DNA of 64,000 nt from JAMHWF01 sp048500255 (GTDB lineage: Bacteria; Pseudomonadota; Gammaproteobacteria; Burkholderiales; Burkholderiaceae_C), in NCBI GenBank assembly GCA_048500255.1, contig JASNYH010000002.1, forward strand, positions 841,447 through 905,446. The letters are read 5' to 3'. Shown here piece after piece: positions 9,384 to 18,028 of this stretch (position 1 is the first letter of the stretch; each line of letters starts with the position of its first letter). The notes beneath the pieces were generated by a model. It saw nothing but the letters and a program-made list of their open reading frames with translations, ran no database searches and was not told where the DNA came from. The position numbers were made by a program, and so were the translations under genes.

Positions 9384-10027
9384 TCACGATCGCGTTGTCC
9401 AAGGGCCGCATCCTCGACGAAGTGCTGCCGCTGCTCGGGGCCGCCGGCATCGACCTGGCCGACGACCCCGAACGCTCGCGCAAGCTCATCTTCGAGACGA
9501 CGCGCCCCGGCGTGCGCGTCGTGCTGGTGCGCGCCACCGACGTGCCGACCTACGTCCAGTACGGCGGCGCCGACATGGGCGTCGCCGGACGTGACGTGCT
9601 GCTCGAGCACGGCGGCGACGGCCTGTACCAGCCGCTGGACCTGCGCATCGCGCTGTGCCGCCTGAGCGTGGCCGTGCGCAGCGATTTCGACTACGCCGCC
9701 GCCGTGCGCCAGGGCTCGCGCATCCGCGTCGCGACGAAGTACGTCGCCTGCGCCCGCGATCACTTCGCCGACAAGGGCGTGCACGTCGACCTGATCAAGC
9801 TCTACGGCTCGATGGAGCTGGCGCCGCTCACGGGCCTGGCCGACGCCATCGTCGACCTGGTGTCGACGGGCAACACGCTGCGCGCCAACAATCTCGTCGA
9901 GGTCGAGAAGATCCTCGATGTGTCGTCGCGGCTCGTCGTCAACCAGGCCGCGCTCAAGCTCAAGCGCGAGCCGCTGCGTGCGCTGATCGACGCCTTTGCG
10001 TCGGCGGTCGGCAAGGAGACGCCGTGA
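9380..10027 (+). CDS. hisG: ATP phosphoribosyltransferase HisG, short form
   Basis: A 215-residue HisG catalysing the first step of histidine synthesis (ATP + PRPP to phosphoribosyl-ATP). The opening ITIALSKGRI and the later STGNTLRANNL PRPP-binding motif are clear. The length marks the short form, which lacks the C-terminal regulatory domain and needs HisZ as a partner; no hisZ is in this window. It overlaps murA (ATGA) and hisD (GTGA). Confidence 0.96.
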   Translation: MITIALSKGRILDEVLPLLGAAGIDLADDPERSRKLIFETTRPGVRVVLVRATDVPTYVQYGGADMGVAGRDVLLEHGGDGLYQPLDLRIALCRLSVAVRSDFDYAAAVRQGSRIRVATKYVACARDHFADKGVHVDLIKLYGSMELAPLTGLADAIVDLVSTGNTLRANNLVEVEKILDVSSRLVVNQAALKLKREPLRALIDAFASAVGKETP

Positions 10028-11349
10028 CGGTCGCGATGCGCACGCTGCGCAGCGCCGACGTCGGCTTCGACGCCGAGCTGCGCCGCCTGCTGCACTGGTC
10101 GGCCGAAACCGACCGCGACATCGAGACGCGCGTCGCCGCCATCCTCGCCGACGTGCGTGCGCGTGGCGACGTCGCCGTGCTCGAGTACACGGCGCACTAC
10201 GACAGGCTGAACGCCGCGTCGATCGCCGAGCTGGAGCTGAAGCCGAACGACTTCGAGGCGGCGTTCGCGTCGATCACCACAGCGCAGCGCAGCGCGCTGC
10301 AGCAGGCCGCGGCGCGCATCCGCAGCTATCACGAGCGCCAGCTCGAGGCCTGCGGGCGCAGCTGGAGCTACCGCGACGCCGACGGCACGCTGCTCGGCCA
10401 GAAGGTGACGCCGCTCGACCGCGTCGGCATCTACGTGCCCGGCGGCAAGGCGGCCTATCCGTCGAGCCTGCTGATGAACGCCGTGCCGGCGCACGTGGCC
10501 GGCGTCGGCGAGATCGTGATGGTGGTGCCCACGCCCAGAGGTGAACGCAATGCCCTCGTGCTCGCCGCCGCGCACGTTGCCGGCGTGACGCGCGCCTACA
10601 CGGTCGGCGGCGCGCAGGCCGTGGCGGCGCTCGCCTACGGCACCGCTACCGTGCCCAAGGTCGACAAGATCACCGGCCCCGGCAACGCCTACGTCGCCAG
10701 CGCGAAGAAGCGCGTCTTCGGTACGGTGGGCATCGACATGATCGCAGGGCCGAGCGAGATCCTCGTGCTGGCCGACGGCAGCACGCCGGCCGACTGGGTC
10801 GCGATGGACCTGTTCAGCCAGGCCGAGCACGACGAGCTGGCGCAGAGCATCCTGCTCTGTCCCGACGCTGCCTACGTCGAGCGCGTGCGCGGCGAGATCG
10901 AGCGCCTGCTGCCCGGCATGCCGCGCCGCGACGTGATCCGCGCATCGCTCGAGGGGCGCGGCGCGCTGATCGTCACGCGCAGCATGGAAGAGGCCTGCGA
11001 GATCAGCAACCGCATCGCGCCCGAGCACCTCGAGGTGAGCTCGCGCGAGCCGCAGCGCTGGGAGCCGCTGCTGCGACACGCCGGCGCCATCTTCCTGGGC
11101 GCCTACACCAGCGAGAGCCTGGGCGACTACTGCGCCGGCCCCAACCACGTGCTGCCCACGTCGGGCACGGCGCGCTTCTCCTCGCCGCTGGGCGTCTACG
11201 ATTTCCAGAAGCGCAGCAGCCTGATCGAGGTCAGCGCCGCGGGCGCGCAGACGCTCGGCACGATCGCCGCCGAGCTGGCCTACGGCGAGGGGCTGCAGGC
11301 GCATGCTCAGGCGGCCGAGCTGCGGCTGGCGACGAAGGGCGCGCGATGA
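10024..11349 (+). CDS. hisD: Histidinol dehydrogenase HisD
   Basis: A 441-residue NAD-dependent enzyme for the last two steps of histidine synthesis. GTG 10024 is preferred over ATG 10036 because AAGGAG at 10013-10018 is 5 bases from the GTG but 17 from the ATG, and because the GTG overlaps the hisG stop. The signature DKITGPGNAYVASAKK and GIDMIAGPSE are present, as are catalytic His residues in QAEHDE and APEHLE. Length is normal. Confidence 0.97.
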   Translation: MTVAMRTLRSADVGFDAELRRLLHWSAETDRDIETRVAAILADVRARGDVAVLEYTAHYDRLNAASIAELELKPNDFEAAFASITTAQRSALQQAAARIRSYHERQLEACGRSWSYRDADGTLLGQKVTPLDRVGIYVPGGKAAYPSSLLMNAVPAHVAGVGEIVMVVPTPRGERNALVLAAAHVAGVTRAYTVGGAQAVAALAYGTATVPKVDKITGPGNAYVASAKKRVFGTVGIDMIAGPSEILVLADGSTPADWVAMDLFSQAEHDELAQSILLCPDAAYVERVRGEIERLLPGMPRRDVIRASLEGRGALIVTRSMEEACEISNRIAPEHLEVSSREPQRWEPLLRHAGAIFLGAYTSESLGDYCAGPNHVLPTSGTARFSSPLGVYDFQKRSSLIEVSAAGAQTLGTIAAELAYGEGLQAHAQAAELRLATKGAR

Positions 11350-12434
11350 ACCTGCAAGAACGCATGCGCCGCGTGATCCGCCAGGACGTGCAGTCGATGC
11401 ACGGCTATGCGATCCAGGCGAGCGCCGGGCTGGTCAAGCTCGACGCGATGGAAAACCCGTTCCGCCTGCCCGAGGCGCTGCAGCGCGAACTCGGCGAGCG
11501 CCTCGGCCGCGTTGCCATCAACCGCTATCCGACGCAGTGCGTCGCCGACGTGCTCGACGCGCTGGCGCGGCACGTGAACCTGCCCGCGGGCTGCAAGCTG
11601 ATGCTCGGCAACGGGTCGGACGAGCTGATCGGCCTGCTCGCGCTGGCCTGCGACGTGCCCGGCGCCGCGATCCTGGCACCGCTGCCGGGCTTCGTGATGT
11701 ACGAGATGTCGGCGCGGCTGCAGGGCCTGCGCTTCGTCGGCGTGCCGCTGACGCCGGCGTTCGAGCTCGACGAGGCGGCGATGCTCGCCGCCATCGAGCG
11801 CGAGCGCCCGGCGCTGACCTACGTCGCCTATCCGAACAACCCGACGGCCAACCTGTTCGACGAGCGCATCGTCGAACGCATCGTCGACGCCGTCGGCCGC
11901 CAGCCGGGCGGCCTCGTCGTCTTCGACGAGGCCTATCAGCCGTTCTCGTCGCGCAGCTGGCTGCCGCGGCTGGCGTCGCACGAACACGTGCTCGTGATGC
12001 GCACGCTGAGCAAGTTCGGGCTGGCCGGCGTGCGCCTGGGCTACATGGCCGGCGCCGCCGCGCTCGTCGACGAGATCGACAAGGTGCGCCCGCCCTACAA
12101 CGTGAGTGCGCTCAACGCCGAGGCGACGCTGTTCGCGCTCGAGCACGCCGACGAGTTCGCGCGCCAGGCCGACGTGATCCGCCGCGAGCGCGCGCGGCTG
12201 GCCGAGGCCTTCGGGCGGCTGGCCGGCGTGACCGTGTTCCCGAGCGAAGCCAACATGATCCTGCTGCGCGTGCCCGATTCGAAGCACGCCTTCGAAGGCA
12301 TGAGAGCGCGCGGCGTGCTCGTCAAGAACATCGCCGGCCTGCACCCGCTGCTGAAGAACTGCCTGCGCGTGACCGTCGGCACGCCCGACGAGAACACCCT
12401 GATGATCGATGCCCTGAAAGCGAGCCTCGCATGA
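11346..12434 (+). CDS. hisC: Histidinol-phosphate aminotransferase HisC
   Basis: A 362-residue fold-type I PLP aminotransferase. YPNNPTAN, DEAYQPF and the PLP lysine in RTLSKFGLAGVRLGYM identify it. It converts imidazole-acetol phosphate to histidinol phosphate. It starts at ATG 11346 overlapping hisD and ends overlapping hisB, both as ATGA, so translational coupling along the operon is likely. Confidence 0.96.
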   Translation: MNLQERMRRVIRQDVQSMHGYAIQASAGLVKLDAMENPFRLPEALQRELGERLGRVAINRYPTQCVADVLDALARHVNLPAGCKLMLGNGSDELIGLLALACDVPGAAILAPLPGFVMYEMSARLQGLRFVGVPLTPAFELDEAAMLAAIERERPALTYVAYPNNPTANLFDERIVERIVDAVGRQPGGLVVFDEAYQPFSSRSWLPRLASHEHVLVMRTLSKFGLAGVRLGYMAGAAALVDEIDKVRPPYNVSALNAEATLFALEHADEFARQADVIRRERARLAEAFGRLAGVTVFPSEANMILLRVPDSKHAFEGMRARGVLVKNIAGLHPLLKNCLRVTVGTPDENTLMIDALKASLA

Positions 12435-13039
12435 CTGCTGCACCGACCGCCCCGCGCACCGCCGAAGTGATGCGCAACACGAAGGAGACGCAGATCCGCG
12501 TGCGCGTCGACCTCGACGGCAGCGGCGCATCGAAGCTCGCCACCGGCATCGGCTTTTTCGACCACATGCTCGACCAGGTGGCGCGCCACGGCCTGATCGA
12601 TCTCGAGATCCAGGCGAAGGGCGACCTGCACATCGACGGCCATCACACGGTGGAGGACACCGGCATCACGCTCGGCCAGGCGGTCGCCCAGGCGGTCGGC
12701 GACAAGGCCGGCATCCGCCGCTACGGCCACGCCTACGTGCCGCTCGACGAGGCGCTGTCGCGCGTCGTCGTCGACTTCTCGGGCCGCCCGGGGCTGCACA
12801 TGGACGTGCCGTTCAAGGCCGGCATGATCGGCGGCTTCGACACGCAGCTCACCTACGAGTTCTTCCAGGGCTTCGCGAACCACGCGCTCGTGACGCTGCA
12901 CATCGACAACCTCAAGGGCGACAACGCGCACCACCAGTGCGAGACCGTGTTCAAGGCCTTCGCGCGGGCGCTGCGCACGGCGCTCGAGGTCGATCCACGC
13001 CAGGGCGGTGTCATCCCCTCCACGAAGGGGACGCTGTAG
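12431..13039 (+). CDS. hisB: Imidazoleglycerol-phosphate dehydratase HisB (monofunctional)
   Basis: A 202-residue dehydratase without the histidinol-phosphatase domain of the enterobacterial fusion. It contains TGIGFFDHMLDQ, DGHHTVEDTGI, and later DNAHHQCETVFKAFARAL, the duplicated His-rich metal sites of the family. It overlaps hisC. The separate histidinol-phosphatase needed by this pathway is not in the window. Confidence 0.97.
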   Translation: MTAAPTAPRTAEVMRNTKETQIRVRVDLDGSGASKLATGIGFFDHMLDQVARHGLIDLEIQAKGDLHIDGHHTVEDTGITLGQAVAQAVGDKAGIRRYGHAYVPLDEALSRVVVDFSGRPGLHMDVPFKAGMIGGFDTQLTYEFFQGFANHALVTLHIDNLKGDNAHHQCETVFKAFARALRTALEVDPRQGGVIPSTKGTL

Positions 13040-13043
13040 CGCC

Positions 13044-13694
13044 ATGGCCCGTCGCGTCGTCGCCGTCGTCGACTACGGCATGGGCAACCTGCGCTCGGTG
13101 TCGCAGGCCGTCCTGCACGTGGCGCAGGACAGCGGTGTCGACGTCGTGGTGACGGCGCAGCCCGACGTGGTGCGCGCCGCCGAGCGCGTCGTGCTGCCCG
13201 GCCAGGGCGCGATGCCCGACTGCATGCGCGAGCTGCGCGACTCGGGGCTGCTCGATGCCGTGCTCGAGGCCTCGGCGAGCAAGCCGCTGATGGGCGTGTG
13301 CGTGGGCATGCAGATGCTGCTCGATCGCAGCGAGGAGGGGCCCACCGAGGGCCTGGGCCTGATCCCCGGCGACGTGCGGCGCTTTCGCCTCGAAGGCCGG
13401 CGCCAGCCCGACGGCAGCCGCTACAAGGTGCCGCAGATGGGCTGGAACCAGGTGTCGCAGGTGCGGCCGCACGCGCTGTGGACCGACGTGCCCGACGGCG
13501 CCTGGTTCTACTTCGTCCACAGTTACTACGCGCGTCCGGCGAGCACGGCGCACAGCGTCGGTGAGTCCGAGTACGGCGATCGCTTTACCTGTGTCGTGGG
13601 CCGGGATAATATTTTTGCCACCCAGTTCCACCCCGAGAAAAGTGCTGCGCACGGCTTGTCCCTGTACCGCAACTTCCTGCGCTGGATGCCCTGA
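13044..13694 (+). CDS. hisH: Imidazole glycerol phosphate synthase glutaminase subunit HisH
   Basis: A 216-residue class I glutaminase. The nucleophile Cys lies in GVCVGMQMLL, and the His-Glu pair in FHPEKSAAHG. It supplies ammonia to HisF. ATG 13044 is 4 bases after the hisB stop; the in-frame GTG 13008 would overlap hisB. In many Burkholderiales a MarC-type gene separates hisB and hisH; here they abut. Confidence 0.96.
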   Translation: MARRVVAVVDYGMGNLRSVSQAVLHVAQDSGVDVVVTAQPDVVRAAERVVLPGQGAMPDCMRELRDSGLLDAVLEASASKPLMGVCVGMQMLLDRSEEGPTEGLGLIPGDVRRFRLEGRRQPDGSRYKVPQMGWNQVSQVRPHALWTDVPDGAWFYFVHSYYARPASTAHSVGESEYGDRFTCVVGRDNIFATQFHPEKSAAHGLSLYRNFLRWMP

Positions 13695-13736
13695 CCGCAG
13701 GCTCGGGTGACACCCACCCCCACCGCCCGCCCCGCC

Positions 13737-14483
13737 ATGCTGTTGATCCCCGCCATCGACCTGAAGGACGGCAAGTGCGTTCGCCTGAAGCAGGGCGACA
13801 TGAACGCATCGACCACCTACGGCGACGATCCGGCCGCCGTGGCACGGCGCTGGGTCGAGCAGGGCGCGCGGCGGCTGCACCTGGTCGACCTCAACGGCGC
13901 GTTTGCCGGCAAGCCCGTCAACGAGGGCGCGATCAAGTCCATCCTCGCCGCCGTCGGCGACGAGATCCCCGTGCAGCTCGGCGGCGGCATCCGCGACCTC
14001 GACACCATCGAGCGCTACCTCGACGACGGCCTGTCCTACGTCATCATCGGCACCGCCGCCGTCAAGAGCCCGGGCTTCCTCAAGGACGCCTGCAGCGCCT
14101 TCGGCGGCCACATCATCGTCGGCCTCGACGCGCGGGACGGCAAGGTCGCCACCGACGGCTGGAGCAAGCTCACCGGCCACGAAGTCGTCGACCTGGCCAG
14201 GAAGTTCGAGGACTACGGCGTCGAGGGCGTGATCTACACCGACATCGGTCGCGACGGCATGCTCACCGGCATCAACGTCGACGCCACCGTCAAGCTCGCG
14301 CAGGCGCTGTCGATCCCCGTCATCGCGTCGGGTGGGCTGAGCGGCATCGCCGACATCGAGCGGCTGTGCGAAGTCGAGGACGAGGGCATCACCGGCGTGA
14401 TCTGCGGCCGCGCCATCTACACCGGCGCGCTCGACTTCGCCGCGGCGCAGAAGCGCGCCGACGAGCTCAACGGCGCCGCCTGA
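13737..14483 (+). CDS. hisA: HisA, phosphoribosyl-formimino-AICAR ribotide isomerase
   Basis: A 248-residue (beta/alpha)8-barrel. MLLIPAIDLKDGKCVRL is the canonical start, with Asp8 as the catalytic base, and the second catalytic Asp lies in YTDIGRDGML. ATG 13737 is chosen because it gives the family N-terminus; GTG 13707, near a weak AGG, would add ten unconserved residues. The enzyme produces the substrate for HisF/HisH. Confidence 0.96.
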   Translation: MLLIPAIDLKDGKCVRLKQGDMNASTTYGDDPAAVARRWVEQGARRLHLVDLNGAFAGKPVNEGAIKSILAAVGDEIPVQLGGGIRDLDTIERYLDDGLSYVIIGTAAVKSPGFLKDACSAFGGHIIVGLDARDGKVATDGWSKLTGHEVVDLARKFEDYGVEGVIYTDIGRDGMLTGINVDATVKLAQALSIPVIASGGLSGIADIERLCEVEDEGITGVICGRAIYTGALDFAAAQKRADELNGAA

Positions 14484-14528
14484 CCGACCTTCATCTTCCA
14501 TCGTGCGGCCGGTCCGCGCGCCCGCCCC

Positions 14529-15317
14529 ATGCTCGCCAAACGCATCATCCCCTGCCTCGACGTGACCGGCGGACGCGTCGTCAAGGGCGTCAACTTCGTC
14601 GCGCTGCGCGACGCCGGCGACCCGGTCGAGATCGCCGCGCGCTACAACGAGCAAGGTGCCGACGAACTGACCTTCCTCGACATCACGGCCACCAGCGACG
14701 AGCGCGACCTGATCCTGCACATCGTCGAGGCAGTGGCGAGCCAGGTGTTCATCCCGCTGACGGTCGGCGGCGGCGTGCGCACGGTCGACGACGTGCGGAG
14801 ACTGCTCAACGCCGGCGCCGACAAGGTGAGCTTCAACTCGGCGGCGGTCGCCGACCCGCAGGTGATTCGCGACGCGTCGGCCCGCTACGGCGCGCAGTGC
14901 ATCGTCGTGGCGATCGACGCCAAGGCGCGGCGCGACGCCGACGGGATGCCGCTGGCCGGCGCAGGCGGAGGCTGGGACGTCTACACCCACGGCGGGCGAC
15001 GCAACAGCGGCCTCGACGCCGTGCAGTGGGCGCGCCGCATGGCCGAGCAGGGCGCCGGCGAGATCTTGCTCACCAGCATGGACCGCGACGGCACGAAGTC
15101 GGGCTTCGACCTCGCGCTGACGCGGGCCGTCAGCGACGCCGTCGACGTGCCCGTCATCGCTTCGGGCGGCGTCGGCACGCTCGAACACCTGGTCGACGGC
15201 ATCCAGAAGGGTGGCGCCGACGCAGTCCTCGCGGCGAGCATCTTCCACTACGGCGAGCACACCGTCGGCGAGGCCAAGGCGCTGATGGCCGCGCGCGGCA
15301 TCCCGGTGCGGCTGTGA
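14529..15317 (+). CDS. hisF: Imidazole glycerol phosphate synthase cyclase subunit HisF
   Basis: A 262-residue barrel. MLAKRIIPCLDVTGGRVVKG carries catalytic Asp11, and the second half has LLTSMDRDGTKSGFD with the other catalytic Asp. It pairs with HisH to make imidazole glycerol phosphate and AICAR. It is the last his gene here: its stop overlaps rsmD, and hisI and hisE do not follow. Confidence 0.97.
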   Translation: MLAKRIIPCLDVTGGRVVKGVNFVALRDAGDPVEIAARYNEQGADELTFLDITATSDERDLILHIVEAVASQVFIPLTVGGGVRTVDDVRRLLNAGADKVSFNSAAVADPQVIRDASARYGAQCIVVAIDAKARRDADGMPLAGAGGGWDVYTHGGRRNSGLDAVQWARRMAEQGAGEILLTSMDRDGTKSGFDLALTRAVSDAVDVPVIASGGVGTLEHLVDGIQKGGADAVLAASIFHYGEHTVGEAKALMAARGIPVRL

Positions 15318-15916
15318 GCGCCGCACGGCGCCATGCCGGGGCGCCGCCGCCGCACGAGGTGCGCATCATCGGCGGTGTATGGAAACGCAGCCGCCTGCCG
15401 GTGGCCGATCGGCCCGGACTGCGGCCGACACCGTCGCGGCTGCGCGAGACGCTCTACAACTGGCTCGGCCAGGACCTGACCGGCTGGCGCTGCATCGATG
15501 CCTTCGCGGGCAGCGGCGCGCTCGGCTTCGAGGCGGCGTCGCGAGGCGCGGCCGACGTGGCGATGTTCGAGTCCGACCGCCAGCTCGCGCGCTCGCTGGC
15601 GGCCACGCGCGCACGGCTGGGGGCGGCGCAGGTGCGTGTCGAGGCCGTCGATGCCCTGGCCGGCATGGCGCGCTGCGCGCCTGCCAGCATCGACCTCGTG
15701 CTGCTCGATCCGCCGTTCGACGCGCCTGCGGCGCTGCAGGCGGCGGCGATCGAAGCAGCGGCGCGCGTCGTCGCGCCGGGCGGCTCGATCTACGTCGAGT
15801 CGGCGGCGCCGCTCGACGCCGCGACGTTCGCGCCGCTCGGGCTCGCAGCCTGGCGCACGGCGCGCGCCGGCGCCGTGCACGCCGCGCTGCTGCGGCGCGC
15901 GCAGGCGGCCGGCTAA
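15314..15916 (+). CDS. rsmD: 16S rRNA (guanine966-N2)-methyltransferase RsmD
   Basis: A 200-residue SAM-dependent methyltransferase. It has the RIIGGVWKRSRLPV opening, the RPTPSRLRETLYNWL motif, the SAM-binding DAFAGSGALGFEA near residue 60, and the catalytic LLDPPFD. It methylates G966 of 16S rRNA during 30S assembly. GTG 15314 overlaps the hisF stop. The pairing with coaD downstream is a common order. Confidence 0.94.
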   Translation: MSAARRHAGAPPPHEVRIIGGVWKRSRLPVADRPGLRPTPSRLRETLYNWLGQDLTGWRCIDAFAGSGALGFEAASRGAADVAMFESDRQLARSLAATRARLGAAQVRVEAVDALAGMARCAPASIDLVLLDPPFDAPAALQAAAIEAAARVVAPGGSIYVESAAPLDAATFAPLGLAAWRTARAGAVHAALLRRAQAAG

Positions 15917-15950
15917 ACTGACGCGCCTGCTCCGCAGCGCAGGAGACTGC

Positions 15951-16448
15951 ATGACTTCCACCACCCAGCTGACGGCCGTCTACCCCGGCACCTTCGACCC
16001 GATGACGCTCGGCCACGAGGATCTGGTGCGCCGCGCCAGCCGGCTGTTCGAGCGGCTGATCGTCGCCATCGCCGTCGGCCACCACAAGCGCACCATGTTC
16101 ACGATCGACGAGCGGCTGGCGATCGCGCAGGAGCTTTGCGCGGCCTATCCCAACGTCGAGGTGATCCCGTTTCGCGGCCTGCTGCGCGACTTCGTCGTCG
16201 AGCACGACGGCAAGGTCGTCGTGCGCGGCCTGCGCGCCGTGAGCGACTTCGAGTACGAGTTCCAGATGGCGGGCATGAACCGCCAGCTGATGCCCGACGT
16301 CGAGACGCTGTTCCTCACGCCCAGCGACCAGTACCAGTTCGTCAGCGGCACCTTCGTGCGTGAGATTGCCACCTTGGGAGGTGATGTCTCCAAGTTCGTG
16401 GCACCCTCGGTGCACCAGCGATTGAAGGAGCGCGTGCAGCGCCCCTGA
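15951..16448 (+). CDS. coaD: Phosphopantetheine adenylyltransferase CoaD
   Basis: A 165-residue enzyme of coenzyme A synthesis (phosphopantetheine + ATP to dephospho-CoA). The nucleotidyltransferase signature GTFDPMTLGHEDL and the second site FVSGTFVREIATLGGDVS are present. ATG 15951 follows AGGAG with 5 bases between. Length is the family norm. Confidence 0.97.
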   Translation: MTSTTQLTAVYPGTFDPMTLGHEDLVRRASRLFERLIVAIAVGHHKRTMFTIDERLAIAQELCAAYPNVEVIPFRGLLRDFVVEHDGKVVVRGLRAVSDFEYEFQMAGMNRQLMPDVETLFLTPSDQYQFVSGTFVREIATLGGDVSKFVAPSVHQRLKERVQRP

Positions 16449-16464
16449 ACCGCGAGCCGCGACG

Positions 16465-16740
16465 ATGGCCCTGATCATCACCGACGACTGCATCAACTGC
16501 GACGTCTGCGAGCCCGAGTGCCCCAACCAGGCGATCTCGATGGGCCCGGAGATCTACGTCATCGACCCGGCGAAGTGCACCGAGTGCGTCGGCCACTTCG
16601 ACACGCCGCAGTGCCAGCAGGTCTGCCCCGTCGCCTGCATCCCCGTCGACCCGAAGCACGTCGAGTCGAAGGAGGCGTTGTGGGCCAAGTACCGCCGGCT
16701 GCAGGCCGGCGCGGCGGCCAAGGCGCCGGCCAAGGCCTGA
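16465..16740 (+). CDS. YfhL-family 4Fe-4S ferredoxin
   Basis: A 91-residue ferredoxin with two clusters. The first is CINCDVCEPECP (CxxCxxCxxxCP); the second is in CTECVGHFDTPQCQQVCP, with the eight-residue spacing between the second and third Cys typical of YfhL/Alvin ferredoxins. It is cytosolic; the partner is not known. coaD followed by this ferredoxin is common in betaproteobacteria. It converges with the DUF4124 gene, with one base between the stops. Confidence 0.94.
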   Translation: MALIITDDCINCDVCEPECPNQAISMGPEIYVIDPAKCTECVGHFDTPQCQQVCPVACIPVDPKHVESKEALWAKYRRLQAGAAAKAPAKA

Positions 16741-16741
16741 G

Positions 16742-17173
16742 TCAGTCGGCCGAAGCGGCCGCCTTCGTCTTCTGTTTCTTCGGCCGCGGCTCGCCAGGCA
16801 CGCGATAGGCCTGCGGCTTGGGCGGTGCCGATGCCGGCGCCGTTGCCGCGGGCACCGGTCGGGCGTTGAAGCCGGTCGCGCGCGCAGGCCGTGCAGCCGA
16901 TTCCCGCGCACGCCGATCGCGTTCGAGCTGCTCGGCCCGCCGGGCGTCGGCCTTGGCCGACTCGCGCGCGGCGCGGCGCTCGCCCTCGCTGCGGGGATCG
17001 GCGGCGTCGACCGGGCGACCGCCGGGGCAGGGCTCCTGCTGGTAGACGCGGCCGTCGGGGCCGCAACGCCAGGCGGGCGGCTGGGCGGCGACGCCAGCGG
17101 TGGGCGACAGGAGCAGCAGCAGCGCGCACGCCGCCGCCGCAAACTGCCGCAGCGCCGCGCCGCGCGTCGTCAT
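16742..17173 (-). CDS. DUF4124 domain-containing exported protein
   Basis: A 143-residue protein with a Sec signal (hydrophobic core about residues 8-28, ending in VAAQ). The short mature head WRCGPDGRVYQQEPCPGG is the DUF4124 pattern with paired Cys. A long Arg/Ala/Glu-rich linker and a Pro/Ala tail follow. Its ATG overlaps the pth stop (ATGA), so it is co-transcribed with pth. Function unknown. Confidence 0.8.
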   Translation of the reverse strand: MTTRGAALRQFAAAACALLLLLSPTAGVAAQPPAWRCGPDGRVYQQEPCPGGRPVDAADPRSEGERRAARESAKADARRAEQLERDRRARESAARPARATGFNARPVPAATAPASAPPKPQAYRVPGEPRPKKQKTKAAASAD

Positions 17174-17796
17174 GCCGGGCGCTCCGGCTCGACGAGAGCG
17201 GCCGGGCGCGGCGGCTTGGGCCGCGGCGGCTTGGCGTGGATCTTCATCATCGCGCGCTCCATCTCGCCGGCGAGCAGCAGGTCGAGCGCGCCGAGCGACT
17301 CCTCGATGCACTTCTCGATCGCGTTGCGGTGCTCGACCGAGGGCTTCTTGAGCACGTAGTTCACCACTTCGGCCTTCACGCCCGGGTGGCCGATGCCCAG
17401 GCGCAGACGCCAGTAGTCGTTGGTGCCTAGCTGGGCGTGGATGTCCTTGAGCCCGTTGTGCCCGGCCGCGCTGCCGCCGAGCTTGAGCTTCATCTGGCCG
17501 GGCTGCAGGTCGAGCTCGTCGTGCGCGACGAGGATCTCGCCCGGCGCGATCTTGAAGAAGCGCGCCAGCGCCGCGACCGACTTGCCCGACAGGTTCATAT
17601 AGGTCATCGGCTCGAGCAGCCACACGGTGTGGCCGCGCCGCTGCACGCGCGCCGCCAGGCCGTGGTACGCGCGCTCGGGTACGAGCGACGCGCCGAGTTG
17701 GCGCGCCGCCGCCTCGAGCCACCAGAAGCCGGCGTTGTGGCGCGTGTGTTCGTATTCGGGGCCCGGGTTGCCGAGGCCGACGAGCAGTCGAATCAT
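17170..17796 (-). CDS. pth: Peptidyl-tRNA hydrolase Pth
   Basis: A 208-residue enzyme that recycles peptidyl-tRNA. LVGLGNPGPEYEHTRHNAGF contains the catalytic His (residue 21), MTYMNLSG the substrate Asn, and the HDELDLQPG and GGSAAGHNGLK motifs follow. A Pro/Lys-rich tail is added. In Burkholderiales pth normally lies next to rplY on the same strand; here rplY is 15 kb away, beyond the RTX island. Confidence 0.96.
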   Translation of the reverse strand: MIRLLVGLGNPGPEYEHTRHNAGFWWLEAAARQLGASLVPERAYHGLAARVQRRGHTVWLLEPMTYMNLSGKSVAALARFFKIAPGEILVAHDELDLQPGQMKLKLGGSAAGHNGLKDIHAQLGTNDYWRLRLGIGHPGVKAEVVNYVLKKPSVEHRNAIEKCIEESLGALDLLLAGEMERAMMKIHAKPPRPKPPRPAALVEPERPA

Positions 17797-18028
17797 GAGT
17801 CGATTATCGGGTCGGGCCGTAGGCCGAGATCCTCGGCGAAGAGCCCCCCTCTTTTCGTCGTCGGCGCGGCGGTTCAGGGTTTCCCCTGTCCCACGTTTGT
17901 CAGTTCCCTAGCGCACTGCACGGGCTTATCGTTCGGCCCGCGCCGCCTTCTCGGGCAGCAGTGAGATCGGCGTGCGAGACCCAAGAAGAGGTCGGGCAGC
18001 CGACGACTAAGGACGAGGGGTTCGAACG
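17797..18028. other. Intergenic region at the left edge of the RTX island
   Basis: This 232-base stretch separates minus-strand pth from the plus-strand exporter gene, so promoters for both should lie here. A perfect hairpin (GCCGAG and CTCGGC around ATC, 17823-17837) is followed by CTCTTTTC on the plus strand. No clear sigma-70 promoter, direct repeat or integrase attachment site could be recognised. Confidence 0.4.

Noticed and set aside
13707..13736. Upstream GTG start for hisA
   Set aside because: It would add ten residues (TPTPTARPA type) not seen in HisA proteins; MLLIPAIDL is the family start.
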